Shown piece by piece: positions 34,574-46,055 of a stretch of 64,000 bases of DNA. Within the stretch, counting starts at the first letter, position 1, and every line of letters starts with the position of its first letter. The position numbers were made by a program, and so were the translations under genes. The notes under the pieces were generated by a model that saw nothing but the letters and a program-made list of their open reading frames with translations, did no database searches and had not been told where the DNA came from. This DNA is from Fremontodendron californicum (taxonomy: Eukaryota; Streptophyta; Magnoliopsida; Malvales; Malvaceae), in contig JAULJL010000046.1 in assembly GCA_030761205.1 (NCBI GenBank), positions 9,875,590 to 9,939,589 of the forward strand. Reading direction: 5' to 3'.

Positions 34574-35410
34574 AGTCCATCAAATGCTGCAGAAAATATT
34601 GGAATTGGATTCCTTCTGCAATGGATAAGACTGATGATTTAGGATTTTAGAGAGGTTTCAGCTATATTTCAGTCCATCAAATCCTGCAGAAAATATTGGA
34701 ATTGGATTCCTTCTGCAATGGATAAGACTGATGATTTAGGGTTTTAGACAGGTTTCAGCTATATTTCAGTCCATCAAATGCTGCAGAAAATATTGGAATT
34801 GGATTCCTTCTGCAATGGATAAGACTGATGATTTAGGGTTTTAGAGAGGTTTCAGCTATATTTAAGTCCATCAAATGCTGTAGAAAATATTGGAATTTGA
34901 TTCTTTCTGCAATGGATAAGACTGATGATTTAGGGTTTTAGAGAGGTTTCAGCTATATTTCAGTCCATCAAATGCTGCAGAAAATATTGGAATTTGATTC
35001 TTTCTGCAATGGATAAGACTGATGATTTAGGGTTTTAGACAGGTTTCAGCTATTTTTCAGTCCATCAAATGCTGCAGAAAATATTGGAATTTGATTCTTT
35101 CTGCAATGGATAAGACTGATGATTTAGGGTTTTAGAGAGGTTTCAGCTATATTTCAGTCCATCAAATGTTGCAGAAAATATTGGAATTTGATTCTTTCTG
35201 CAATGGATAAGACTGATGATTTAGGGTTTTAGACAGGTTTCAGCTATTTTTCAGTCCATCAAATGCTGCAGAAAATATTGGAATTGGATTCTTTCTGCAA
35301 TGGATAAGACTGATGATTTAGGGTTTTAGACAGGTTTCAGCTATTTTTCAGTCCATCAAATGCTGCAGAAAATATTGGAATTAGGTTCTTTCTGCAATGG
35401 ATGAGACAAA
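34574..35410. repeat. 97-bp tandem array inside the MULE, nearly nine units
   Basis: CAGTCCATCAAATGCTGCAG begins at 34574 and recurs at 34670, 34767, 34864 (first base changed), 34961, 35058, 35155, 35252 and 35349. The period is 97 bp (the first is 96). Units alternate between TTTTAGAGAGG and TTTTAGACAGG variants. A strongly diverged unit may follow at about 35455-35520. The array lies ~310 bp upstream of the probable transposase ATG, in the position of a promoter or subterminal region. Confidence 0.93.
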
Positions 35411-35720
35411 TGATGGAATTTATCAATCACATTTTGCGTTGAATAAGTTATAACTTTTTCAGTCAAATAGTCCTAGGCAGAATATCAGAATCAGATTCCA
35501 TCCTATACAAAGGATGGGATTTGTCATCTGGTACAACATAATGAACCATTATAAATTCATAATACTTATGAAGGTTTACAATACCCCCTACAACAGTTTT
35601 TCAATCAGATTTTTCCTGAGTGCTAAAACCTCCTCATTCTCATCCTTCTATATTTCTTCTTTCTTTTGCGGAGTGATAATACCTACATTCTCATCTTTCT
35701 TAGTTTCATTACTACACAAC

Positions 35721-38454
35721 ATGAGCAATAGAGTGATCGCATTGGTCTACTATAATGGCCAAATTCATAATACTGATGAAGGTGCTACCTTTGATTGTGA
35801 ACGTCCAAAAAGTTTTCGTGTTGAAGACGACGTCACATTAGAGGAACTGAAGCTGCAAATTCATACAAAAATTAAAGCTGGAAATATAAAAAGAGTTTCA
35901 GAGGTTAAGTACAGGCATCCTCTTTCTATTGGTGAAGGATGTGTCCGATATAGAACATTTCCACTTGAAGATGATGATGATGTCAGATGCATGTTTTATG
36001 CTCATGAGACATTTGCAAATGTTGGTGTCCTTGAGTTATATGCTGACATAGATGATGTTGACGATGATTGCGGCCCTTCAAATGTTCGCACAACAGAAAA
36101 CTTTCCCATAGAAGATTATGATTCTGGGTCGTTCTATGTTCACACTACATACGACGTTCCCACAGAAGAAGTCGTGCCCTTATCTCAAGCTACAACTTTT
36201 CAGACTTCATTAGTCTCACAAACCCTAATTCCTACTACCCTCGAAGATGAGCCAGCTGGTGTTGATCCTGTTCGTCCACGTGGAGTCCATGGTGAAGATG
36301 TTGGTGAATTTAGTGAGCAGGAAGAGGATGCTGAATTCGCAAGTGATGACAATACTGATTCTGACCCAGACGTCGTCCCTGCTGAGATCAACATTCATGG
36401 AGATATCAACACTCATGGAGATATTCCCCCATATGAGGCTGCATCCCATATGCATACACTGGATCTGGAGGCAATGCATGTGCCAGAATTTCCAGAGTAT
36501 GCTCATACATTAGCTACGCCTCTGACATTTGATCCATCTGCAGTTGATCTGTGTGTTGGGTTACAATTCCCAACGAAAGAGGCTGTGCTTTCAGCTATCA
36601 AGCACTATAACATCAAAAACTCTGTAGATTACAAAGTAATTGAATCTGAGCGGACGAAATATTATGCCAAGTGCGTAATGTATGGGAATGGGTGTAATTG
36701 GAGAATAAGGGCAACTTTTATGAAGAAGAAACAGCTATGGGAGATTAGAAAATATGAAGGGCCTCATACTTGCACATCGGGGAGGATTTCACAAGATCAT
36801 TGCAAGTTAGATTGTAACATGATCTGTTCATGCATTTTGTCATTGGTCCAAGCAAATCAGGAGATTTCTGTTTCAGTTTTGATCGCTGAGATGCGAATCC
36901 GGTATGGATACATCACCTCCTACAAGAAAACATGGCAAGCAAAGCAAAAGGCAATTGTTCGAGTATTTGGCGATTGGGAAAGATCGTACAATGAGCTACC
37001 TAAATGGTTAGGTGCAATGCAACATTTCGTGCCTGGTACAATTGTGGAATTGCAAACGGTACCAGCATATCACGGTGATCGACTGGTCCAGGGTAAGAGA
37101 ATATTCCATCGACTATTTTGGACATTTAAGTGGTGCATTGAAGGGTATCCGTATTGTAAACCTATTGTGCAAATAGACGGTACTTTCTTATATGGAAAAT
37201 ACAAAGGCACATTATTGTTAGCTATTGCACAAGATGGCAACCGAAACATACTGCCAATTGCCTTTGCCATTGTGGAGGGTGAGACAACAGAGGCTTGGTC
37301 ATTCTTTCTCAGTAACTTGCGCAGACACGTGACAAAACAGCCTGGCATTTGCTTGATGTCTGATCGACATGAAGCCATCAAAGCTGCGATTAGACGCGAT
37401 GGTGGATGGAATCCTCCACATGCATATTCAGTGTACTGCATTCGACACATTGCAGCGAACTTTATGAAAAAGTTTAACAATAAGGAATTGCATCGACAAA
37501 TTGTTAACATGGGTATGGAATCAAATCATAGTTATTTTATCTCTTATATTTCGTTTAGCATATAAAATAATACTGAAATTCACAAGTTTTTTATTTTAAA
37601 ATTTATTAGGATACGAGTTGAGGCGACCGAATTTTTATTTCATGTATGACAATCTTCGTGGAGAAAATGCAGAGGCGGCTAATTGGCTTGATAGGATCCC
37701 CAAGGAGAAGTGGGCGCAGTCATATGATCAAGGAAGACGTTATGGTCATATGACAACCAACCTAGCTGAATCTATCAATTCGGTGTTGAAGGGAACGCGT
37801 CATCTTCCCATTACTGCTTTAGTGCAATCAACATATTATAGGCTGGCTGCACTTTTTGTTAAGATGGGGAACAAGCAAATTGCCATGATGGAGGGAGGGC
37901 ACACATATTGTGAAACAGTCACACAGGCTATGCAAGAAAATTGCAGGAAAGCTAACTCCCACATTGTTCGTAATTTTACGCGAGCAAATCAATCTTTTCT
38001 GGTTGAAGAGTTAGTTGATCCACAAGAGGGTGTTTCTGCAATGAAGTACAAAGTCAACCTTAGTGACATGTGGTGTGATTGTGGAAAGTTTCAAGCACAA
38101 AGGTTCCCTTGTTCACATGTAGTTGCTACCTGTGCACATGTCCATGTAGATTGCATGCAATATGTGGACAAAGTCTATAGGCTGGAAACTATATTGAATG
38201 TTTATAGACATGAGTTCGAAGCTGTTGGAAATGAAGGTTACTGGCCTCAATATGATGGTCCAGAAGTGTGTCCCAATCAAGAAATACGGAGAAATCCACA
38301 TGGTTGGCCAAAATCAAGTCGTATTCGTAATGAAATGGATCTTATGGAGAAAGGCCAACCAAAACGTTGTGGATTATGCAGAAATGAAGGTCATAACCGT
38401 CGAAATTGTCTGCATCGATCTGGCACATTGGGGGAGACTTCGTATCAACAATAA
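35721..38454 (+). CDS. MuDR-type transposase (MURA-like), one intron
   Basis: The exons are 35721-37512 and 37610-38454. The 97-bp intron (GTATGG...TTAG) restores the family reading NMG/YELRRP, giving 878 residues. I chose the ATG at 35721 because its product begins with the family's usual N-terminal domain; an in-frame ATG at 35514 would add 69 unrelated residues. After an acidic linker (~160-270) come a MuDR N-terminal domain (~280-400) and the MULE catalytic domain. Likely DDE residues are Asp486 (QIDGTF), Asp548 (MSDRH) and Glu651 (NLAESIN). A SWIM zinc finger follows (CDCG at 753, then CSH) and a CCHC knuckle near 851 (CGLCRNEGHNRRNC). The enzyme would cut and move elements carrying the matching terminal repeats. 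No stop or frameshift is visible. It could also be a domesticated relative, but its place between matching terminal repeats argues for a transposon gene. Confidence 0.92.
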
Positions 38455-39117
38455 ATGAATTACATGTTTTTGTCAACTTATCATGTACTTTGGATTATTA
38501 TTTTACATATAAGGGAAAATGTAATGCAAGTTTTTTTTTGTTTTTTATTTTTTGTTTTTATCTAATACAAATCAATTAACAAAATTTACAAAAATTTGTT
38601 CATAAATTTTAAATAATAAAATATACCTTACGAAATTTCTTTTTTTTTTTTAAATTATAAAAAAATTATTTTAATTTAATTTATAATTTTTAAAATTAAA
38701 AAACAAAACTTACAAATAAAATTTTTGATATACAAATTTAAGAAGAAATATTATTTTGTTTTTTAAATTTTTATAAGAATTTTTTTTCCCATATTTGAAT
38801 TTAATAAGAAATTTAATTTATAATTTTTAAAATTAAAAAATAAAATTTACAAATTAAAAAATAAATTTAAAATCTGTTTATTAATTAAAAAAAAAATTAT
38901 ACATGAAGGGAAATCGCCACCCCCATGGCGATTTCTCTTGGTATTTTTAGCAAAAATGTGTTTTTTTACGCTGGGAAATCACCATGGGAGGTGGCGATTT
39001 CCCAGCTAGTGTTAAAACAAGCGGATTTTGGGAAATAATATGAAATGAACGGTATTTTGGGAATTATTTTTTTTTTGGCTAGATTTGAATAAAAAAAACC
39101 TATATATATATATATAT

Positions 39118-39285
39118 ATATATGAAGAGAGATTCACTTATATAAGTGTAAAATTAAATTAATTTTACACATTTTTATAACTTTTGATGGTATTTATATT
39201 TTAATAAACCGATCGTTGGATTTAACAATATAATGGTACTCGTCTTGCACGTAAAATTTTGAATCGATCCGATATCGAGAATACT

Positions 39286-39327
<42 letters not shown>

Positions 39328-39695
39328 AAGAATCCACTTGCACTAATGTAAAATTAAATTAGTTTTACACACTTTCATAACTTTTTATACGATTAATATT
39401 TATTTAATTCGACTGTCGTAGTTCATGTTCTATTCACGTAGATCATGCACGTCGAGTTTCGAGTAAATTAAAAATGTTTAACTATTTGTTCAATGTAAAA
39501 AAAATTCAACCGTTAAATATATATTAAAAAAGAGAGTATTCTCAATATCGGATTGATTCGAAATTTTACGTGCACGACGATTATAATTATATTTTTAAAT
39601 CCAACAGTCGGTTTGTTAAAATATAAATCATATACAAAATTAAGTGTGTAAAACTAATTTAATTTTATACTAGTGTAAGTGGATCTCTCATATAT
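39118..39695. mobile_element. Fold-back element in TA microsatellite next to the MULE
   Basis: A left arm (about 39125-39290; GAGATTCACTTATATAAGTG, GTAAAATTAAATTAATTTTAC, ATCGATCCGATATCGAGAAT) is matched in inverted orientation by a right arm at about 39528-39692 (ATTCTCAATATCGGATTGAT, GTGTAAAACTAATTTAATTT, GTAAGTGGATCTCTC). A third partial copy of the outer part in left-arm orientation is at about 39327-39390, just after a (TA)n run. Outer flanks are TA repeats, so a TA-type target is possible but unproved. Confidence 0.6.
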
Positions 39696-40360
39696 ATATA
39701 TATATATAATACAAGTTAATGAACATGCATACTATAAATTTTTAATTATTTGTCACACATAAGTAAAAAAAAAAAAAAAAAACCCTTCAATCTATTAATC
39801 TCCTCCTTCCTTTAAGGTCAATAAATTAGATTTTAAGTATTCAAAATTATCTTAAATTATAATACCAAGTGTCACTATATATACGTTAATAAATGATATA
39901 GTTTGCATGGGTTTGACTATGCTAGCCTTTTAAATTTCTTTTGGAATTGGTTCCTTAGAATCAGGATTACTTATAGTCCTAGAATTACAACTTTAAGCCA
40001 GCATATAAGAATCAATTATCTCCATTTCAAATGGCTATCAAAGTTATTCAGCAGCCCCAAACAAAGCTTGCCAGTGTAGCAAATACGTGTGTATATACAT
40101 TGTATTAATGTAAACCTATCAATTCTGACCCGAATCCAAAAAACTCGATCAATTTATTCGAATTCAAATTCGATCCAATTCGATTTGACAAAAAAAAATC
40201 AACAATCCAAACTCAATCCAATCCGAAATCGAAAATGATCCGAACCCGATGTCATCATTTAAATATTTAAAATTTTCAATACTTTATCAAAACATACCCT
40301 AAATCAATTAAGATCGTGGAGTATCAAACATACATTCTTTAAAACTGTTCCAGTTTTCTT
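39696..40360. other. Spacer downstream of the DNase I-like pseudogene
   Basis: No gene is seen. A family F/H-like fragment is at about 40130-40260 (AACTCGATCAATTTATTCG, GATCCGAACCCGATG). A poly-A run is at 39767-39782. Confidence 0.35.
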
Positions 40361-40646
40361 TCAATTACTATACAAATAAATTCCACACCAGATATCACCA
40401 CTTTGGTTTCTATTTAAGCCGTTAAATGGTTTTCCATATACTTTTTTGATGGACAAGTGTTTGAAATCTTTACAAATAATTTTCTGTTTCTTGTTTGGTT
40501 TCCGACTGTCATTTTCTCGAGCATTGTCATTCACGACTTTTATCATATCAACTTTTATTATGTGATGATCGGAAGTCCCTTTTGAAGACAAAACTGAATA
40601 CGATCTTGCAACAAACTTGAATGGTGAATTTGGGGATGTCATTATG

Positions 40647-41398
40647 TGTTGGAGATATTTTATATATTTGTAAAAATCTTGTTGAAAAGTTTACTTATAA
40701 CAATTAAATAGCAAGCCCTTAAATAGACTATTAGATAACTTACTTGTAGATGGAAAAATTGAAGTATAGAGAACTTAACGTTGTTGCCAAGGATTAAACC
40801 CTTTGTCCTTAAGGCGAAATTGTCCGTCACTTGGTGCACACGGATTCAATAAAATTGCCTTCTAGGAATTCAACAACACCATCTTGAAAAGTTGTACACC
40901 TTTTCAAAGTCTACGAACTTAAGGAATTTGATTCAATTTTCTCTCTACAACGACAGATTTCTAAGCTTTAGAGTAGAAGGAATAACTAAAACAAAAGCCT
41001 TAGAAAATCATAACAACAGAGGAAGAAAGGAGCTTTGGAATTATTGAATTCCTTGTTGAAAGACTGAATAGTTGAATAGTTGAATGAGATTTCCAAAATC
41101 ACAAAGCACCTATTTATAGGTCATTAGGAACTTAAGCATACATGAATGAAATTAATACATAAATGTACATTAGGATGAACATACATGGTACATGAATGGA
41201 AAATTGATACATGAATGTACATTAGGATGAACATATATGATACATGAATGAACAAATCATGAATGACATAAATAATTTCATGAATTTCTATAATTCATGA
41301 ACATGTTAATCACACCATAAATAATGTATTTGGGTCATGCACTATATAAAGAGATAAATTTCACATTCACTTGTTTGGTTCCAAACTAAATTCCAACA
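40647..41398 (-). repeat. 3' LTR of the copia element
   Basis: This is the left LTR by position and the 3' LTR by coding direction. It shares nearly all of its sequence with 43821-44564, with the words GCACACGGATTCAATA and ACATGAATGTACATTAGG. Small internal repeats of TACATGAATG occur at 41140-41260. Confidence 0.9.
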
Positions 41399-42086
41399 AT
41401 CTCCCACATGAATGAAAATTGATGATTAGTACGAAGATGTGAAGGATTTGTAGAGAGAAAATTGAAGTGGAAGAAAACTACATCAGGAGAGGTAGCTTTT
41501 GGCTTTGAACCTTCCCTAGTGAAGTACTATCGGATTTACTCGGCTAACTAGTGAACGCGATGTCTTGAACTATTCAGCCTTTCATGTAAACCAAGACAAT
41601 AGTACTCACATAGTCTCTACCTAGAGATTCCATTCGTTCTCACGGTTGTGTTCATTTTGGCCCTGAACAACTCCTGGTTTCATGAATGCTTTAGAGAATT
41701 CAGCCTTTTAAAAATTCTCAAAGAAACGACCATATTTCTCATTCATATAGGTGATCTCTCATTAAGAGTATTCTGCTTATACCCCACTTAGAAACCAAGA
41801 TATGAGAATCATTAAGAGCATAGCTCATCCTTATCTCGCTGCAGTTAGCACTTTTTCATCATAGGAATAGGTAGGAAATAATAATTTCCAAGTGTTACTT
41901 AAAGTGCAATATGACTTAGTTTTCCTTTTGAACCTAGATCTTGGGATATTCAGTCAACTAGGTAGGGTTACCATCATAACACTTTTTTGTCTTTTAAAGG
42001 CTTTAAGCCCATTCCCCTCGATGAATTATACACAAGCTCTCTTGTTAAACTTTTTGTTAGCGGATCCGCAATATTTTCCTTAGACT

Positions 42087-43576
42087 TTACATAGTCAATT
42101 GAAATAATTCCATTTCAGAGCAAGTGTTTAATGATATTATGTTTACGACGTATATGTCTAGACTTACAATTATACATGCTACTTTGTGCCTTTCCAATTG
42201 TTGACTGACACAATGGATACAAATTGCTGGCACTGGCTTTGGCCAACATGGAATATCCTCTAAGAAATTTCGAAGCCGTAGTTTAAGGTGTATTCCCGCA
42301 CCTTTATTTTTGGACATATGTACACTCAAGTCCATTGGTGTTTTGACAATGCTATTGTCACATTTAGAAAATTTGTCGAGAATTTTCTCAACATAATGAG
42401 ATTGGGACAATATAAATCCATCAGATGTCCTAGAAATTATAATTCCTAGTATGACATCTGCAACACCCAAGTCTTTCATGTCAAACCTTTTAGTTAACAC
42501 GTTCTTTTTAGACTTGATCATGTACTCATTGCTGCCAAAAATCAACATGTCGTCTACATATAAACATACAATGGCATAGCCCTTATCAGTGTTCTTCACG
42601 TAGACACACTTATCAGCCTAGTTGATTTTAAAACCACTTGACAACATAACTTTGTCAAAATTTTCATGCCACTGTTTAGGAGCTTGTTTCAAGCCATACA
42701 AAGACTTGACAAGCTTACACACTTTATTTTCCTTTCCTTTAACAACAAACCCTTCAGGTTGTTGCATATAAACCTCGTCTTCAAGGTCACTATTTAGGAA
42801 AGCTGTTTTTTCATCCATTTGATGTATTTCCAGTTTGTTAATAGCAATAATGGCTATTAATGCCTGTATGGATGTAATTCTTGATACAAGTGAGTATGTA
42901 TCAAAATAATTCACGCCTTCTTGTTGTTTGTATCCTTTAACAACAAGCCTAATTTTGTATTTGTCAATAGTTCCCATCAGCTTTCATCTTCCTCTTGAAG
43001 ATCCATTTACAGCCTAATGGTTTGCTTCTAGGGCCTGTGCCATTCTTGGCACCAACAAGGCTCATTGATCCCATGGACAAGGTCTCGACTTTTGCTCCAC
43101 AACGGGGTAGTCATGGTAGCACCAAGGCATGCCGATACCAGACCATAACACTTTCCCCCACTTCCTATGTTGATACCCTCATCGACACTAAGATCACACC
43201 CGAGTACCTTTGTTGCACAGAGTTGACATTATCCCACATGTCATTCTCTTGCCCTCAAGGACTAGGCCATGATCCCATCCAATGAGACACCGAACACAGT
43301 TTTAAGTCCTATCATGACCTTTTTGGGATCAAGTATTGCTACTTTAGCAAGGCACCCCCACACTTTGAGGTATTCGAAGGAATGTACTTGATTCCATAAA
43401 ATAGCATCTTTGCTGTCACCTCTTAAAGTTCGACTCATCAAGCTTTTCAGATTTCTCACCATGCACCAACGAGGGTGATGGTGGAATCCTCCCTTTCGAA
43501 GAAATCTTAGCCACAACATTTTCATAAGTGTGAAAAGAAGTAAGAGACATGTTATTTGAAACCAATATATATACAA
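42087..43576 (-). pseudogene. Copia polyprotein remnant (integrase C-terminal side and reverse transcriptase)
   Basis: About 43576-43262 (minus) encodes VWGCLAKVAILDPKKV, typical of the copia region after the integrase core. From 42977 the reverse transcriptase reads through KTAFLNSDLEDEVYMQQPEG and SLYGLKQAPKQW. An in-frame TAG at 42620-42618 then interrupts it, and the same frame continues with the catalytic YVDDM motif to about 42087, after which RNase H sequence is degraded. Missing parts and the stop codon make it non-functional. Confidence 0.88.
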
Positions 43577-43820
43577 TAAATATTGATTATAACATAATCA
43601 AACCAAACACCAATATAATAATAAAATAAGATTGGTTTAATCATAATTTAAATAAACACTAGCACCAATATAATTAAAATATTGATTTTAAGCATGCATA
43701 TAAAATACGTAAATCCAAGCACCAATATTTATAAACAAAATAAATATTGGTTATGAAAAGCAAGTAACCCATCAAGGAAAACAAATAAACAAAATAAAAG
43801 GAATAATTTCGCCTTAAGAT

Positions 43821-44564
43821 TGTTGGAGATATTTTGTATATTTGTAAGAATCTTGTTGAAAAGTTTACTTGCAACAATTAAATAGCATGCCCTTAAATAT
43901 AATATTAGAGAACTTACTTGTAGATGGAAAATTTGAAGTATAAAGAACTTAACGTTGTTGCCAAGGATTAAACCCTTTGTCCTTAAGGCGAAATTACCCG
44001 TCACTTGGTGCACACGGATTCAATGCAATTGCTCCCAGGAATTCAACAACACCACCTTGAAAAGTTGCACACCTTTTCAAGGTCTACGAACTTAAGGAAT
44101 TTGACTCAATTTTCTCTTTACAACGACAGATTCCTAAGCTTTAGAGTAGCATGAATAACCAAAACAAAAGCCTTAGAAAATCATAACAACAGAGGAAGAA
44201 AAGAGCTTTGGAATTGTTGAATTCCTTGTTGAATGACTGAATAGTTGAATGAGATTTCCAAAATCACAAAGCACCTATTTATAGGTCATTAGGGACTTAA
44301 GCATACATGAATGAAATTAATACATAAATGTACATTAGGATGAACATACATGGTACATGAATGGAAAATTAATACATGAATGTACATTAGGATGAACATA
44401 AATGATACAGAAATGAACAAATTCATGAATGACATAAATAAGTTCATGAATTTCTATAATTCATGAACATGTTAATCACACCATAAATAATGTATTTGGG
44501 TCTTTCACTATATAAAGAGATCAATTTCACATTCACTTGTTTGGTTCCAAACTAAATTCCAACA
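43821..44564 (-). repeat. 5' LTR of the copia element
   Basis: This is the right LTR by position, with TGTTGG and CCAACA ends, and directly precedes the TTATG duplication. It is eight bases shorter than its partner through small indels. Similarity to the other LTR is high along its whole length, so insertion is not ancient relative to the decay of the surrounding pseudogene. Confidence 0.9.
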
Positions 44565-44679
44565 TTATGTAATCTACCCGAGTCCCATACTTGCATGTGC
44601 CTTGGACATCTGCATCAAATCAAAGCCATTTTTCATCTCATCTCAATGAATTAATGGAGATTAATGATTCATTATAAAT

Positions 44680-45347
44680 CTATGTTTTCCAGACTCTTCA
44701 TTTTTTTTAAAATATTTGTGTCCGACACATATTCAGATATGAGTATGAGAGTGATCCTCCAAATATATAAAAAAAAAAAAAAAAAACTTAGAAAAAATTC
44801 ATCAAAACTAAGGATGACAAAATCCGACCGATGGATTTCGCATCGATCCGCTCCGAATGGAGAGGTTTTTTTTTTTTTGAAAAGCGGGGGAGGGATGAAT
44901 CAGGGTGGTTTTGGTAAATATTTGCTCTGCTCCGTCCCGTCCGACTTTTGAAATTACTATCTTACCCCTTAAAATATTTTTATATTTTTCTTTATATTTT
45001 TAATATATATTAGATATATATACTAAAATCATATACATATTAATATTATATATATGTATATTTTATATATTAAAGAATTTTATATAGTAAAATTATGTTC
45101 ATGCTTAAATTACAATATTAAGTTAAAAATAATTAATAAAAATTGGGATGTAACGGAGTGGAGCACCGTGGAACGGTTATGGATGTAACCGACATCCATG
45201 AAGGTGGATGTTTCCAACATCCATGCAAGAGTGGGGCGGAGGTTGATAAGGCAATCTCCGTCCTCGTCCCGCTCCATTGTCATCCCTAATCATATCCGTG
45301 TCGAACATGTATCCGTATCCGATACTTACTGAGTCCGGATAACATAC
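44680..45347. mobile_element. Family A element, copy 2, split by a family B insertion
   Basis: The left part (44680-44808) starts CTATGTTTTCCAGACTC and contains GTGTCCGACACATATTC. The right part (45289-45347) contains ATCCGTGTCGAACATG and ends GAGTCCGGATAACATAC. Removing 44809-45288 restores the usual family order. The outer flanks TTATAAAT and TTGTAAAC match at six of eight bases. It lies in the last intron of the DNase I-like pseudogene. Confidence 0.72.
44809..45288. mobile_element. Family B hAT-like miniature element, copy 2, nested
   Basis: The left end is TAAGGATGACAAAATCCG and the right end GCTCCATTGTCATCCCTA. Flanks ATCAAAAC (44801-44808) and ATCATATC (45289-45296) match at six of eight bases. 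GGATGTTTCCAACATCC near the right side matches the small palindrome in the 32392 copy. It must be younger than the family A element it splits. Confidence 0.72.
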
Positions 45348-45572
45348 TTGTAAACAGTTAGAAGGAAAAGTTCAAAGAGAATGATTTTTTTTACTTTGGC
45401 CTTTGGCAATCACAACTACTCGCTCACATTCCCCTGCAAAGTCCTTAGCATCTGTGTACCGTTTGTTCTTCAGAAACTTCATCACTTCAACCTTTGGTGT
45501 TGGTAGTTTCCCCATCTCCTCATGGTACTATACGAAACAAGTTCATTTCAAAGATGTTACTTCAAATTCCTG

Positions 45573-45650
45573 TATGACAGATTACTATTTTATCGAATTC
45601 TTCATTTCCTATATGACAGATTACTATTTTATAGAATTTTTCATTTTTCT
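45573..45650. repeat. Two-copy 39-bp tandem repeat
   Basis: TATGACAGATTACTATTTTAT occurs at 45573 and 45612, followed each time by GAATT and TTCATTT. It lies at the left edge of degenerate family A sequence (about 45640-45692, CTTATCCGACACC) in the intron between exons A and B of the pseudogene. Confidence 0.75.
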
Positions 45651-45692
45651 TAAAACATTCTTATCCGACACCTATTCGAAATGGATATGGAG

Positions 45693-45870
45693 TAGACCTG
45701 TTCAATAATCGAGTTACTTGTCCAAATCTGAAGATCCGTCCGCTATTTGGGAGGGTTTGGACAAAAATATTAAACCCGAAATATAGGCTTAGACAAAAAA
45801 ATGAGATCCGTTTAAAAAATAGGTCAAGTCTTGACTCCAACAATCAAGACTCGAGAGCGATCAAATCCTT
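45693..45870. mobile_element. Family G fragment
   Basis: The segment starts TAGACCTGTTCAATAATCG and contains GGTTTGGACAAAAATATTAAA, found also in the fuller copy at 51695-52226. The right boundary is approximate and no target duplication was found. It interrupts or abuts a degenerate family A copy. Confidence 0.5.
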
Positions 45871-45899
45871 TTTTCATTTATATAATATATGACAGATTG

Positions 45900-46055
45900 T
45901 TATGTTACCCGGATTTTTCATTTTCACTAAAATATTTGTGTCTGATACTTATTCAAATATGATTACGGAATATGATTTTCTAAATATATATAAAAAAATA
46001 AAAAATAATTAAATATATTCATATCCGATATTTACCTCAAATCCGAATAACATAG
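45900..46055. mobile_element. Family A element, copy 3
   Basis: The left end is TTATGTTACCCGGATTTTTC and the right end AATCCGAATAACATAG. Flanks ACAGATTG (45892-45899) and ACAGATTA (46056-46063) match at seven of eight bases. The interior keeps GTGTCTGATACTTATTC. It lies in the pseudogene intron between exons A and B. Confidence 0.78.

Larger units (their letters stand above)
33767..39100 (+). mobile_element. Complete Mutator-like element (MULE), 5.33 kb, long terminal inverted repeats
   Basis: The left end GGTTTTTTTATTCAAAT and the right end (minus strand) GGTTTTTTTTATTCAAAT match. Inverted similarity continues for about 285 bp: left to ~34050, right from ~38813. Inside each end, GGGAAATCGCCA and TGGCGATTTCC words form hairpins. 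The element lies in TA-repeat tracts, so a 9-10-bp duplication (TATATATATA on both sides) is compatible but cannot be distinguished from the microsatellite. The interior holds a 97-bp tandem array and a transposase gene that appears intact, so the element may be autonomous. Confidence 0.9.
40647..44564 (-). mobile_element. Ty1/copia LTR retrotransposon, 3.9 kb, degenerate, inserted in an exon
   Basis: Two direct LTRs begin TGTTGGAGATATTTT and end TAAATTCCAACA: 40647-41398 (752 bp) and 43821-44564 (744 bp), differing at a modest number of sites. The TTATG duplication is exact at 40642-40646 and 44565-44569. The coding strand is minus, so the right LTR is the 5' one. A purine-rich GTGGGAGAT tract lies just inside the left (3') LTR. 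The interior is only ~2.4 kb and lacks most of gag, protease and integrase, so the element is internally deleted. No standard initiator-Met primer site is visible beside the 5' LTR. Confidence 0.93.

Noticed and set aside
35514..35720. In-frame ATG 69 codons upstream as the MULE transposase start
   Set aside because: The extra residues are Phe/Ser-rich and unlike the family, while the ATG at 35721 begins directly with the conserved N-terminal region. It remains possible.
42995..43285. Plus-strand 96-codon open frame inside the copia element
   Set aside because: It is antisense to decayed polyprotein sequence and lacks any recognisable domain.
43780..43820. Primer binding site beside the copia 5' LTR
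   Set aside because: The sequence just inside the LTR resembles part of the LTR itself (GGCGAAATTA), not the usual initiator-Met tRNA complement, so I could not call one.
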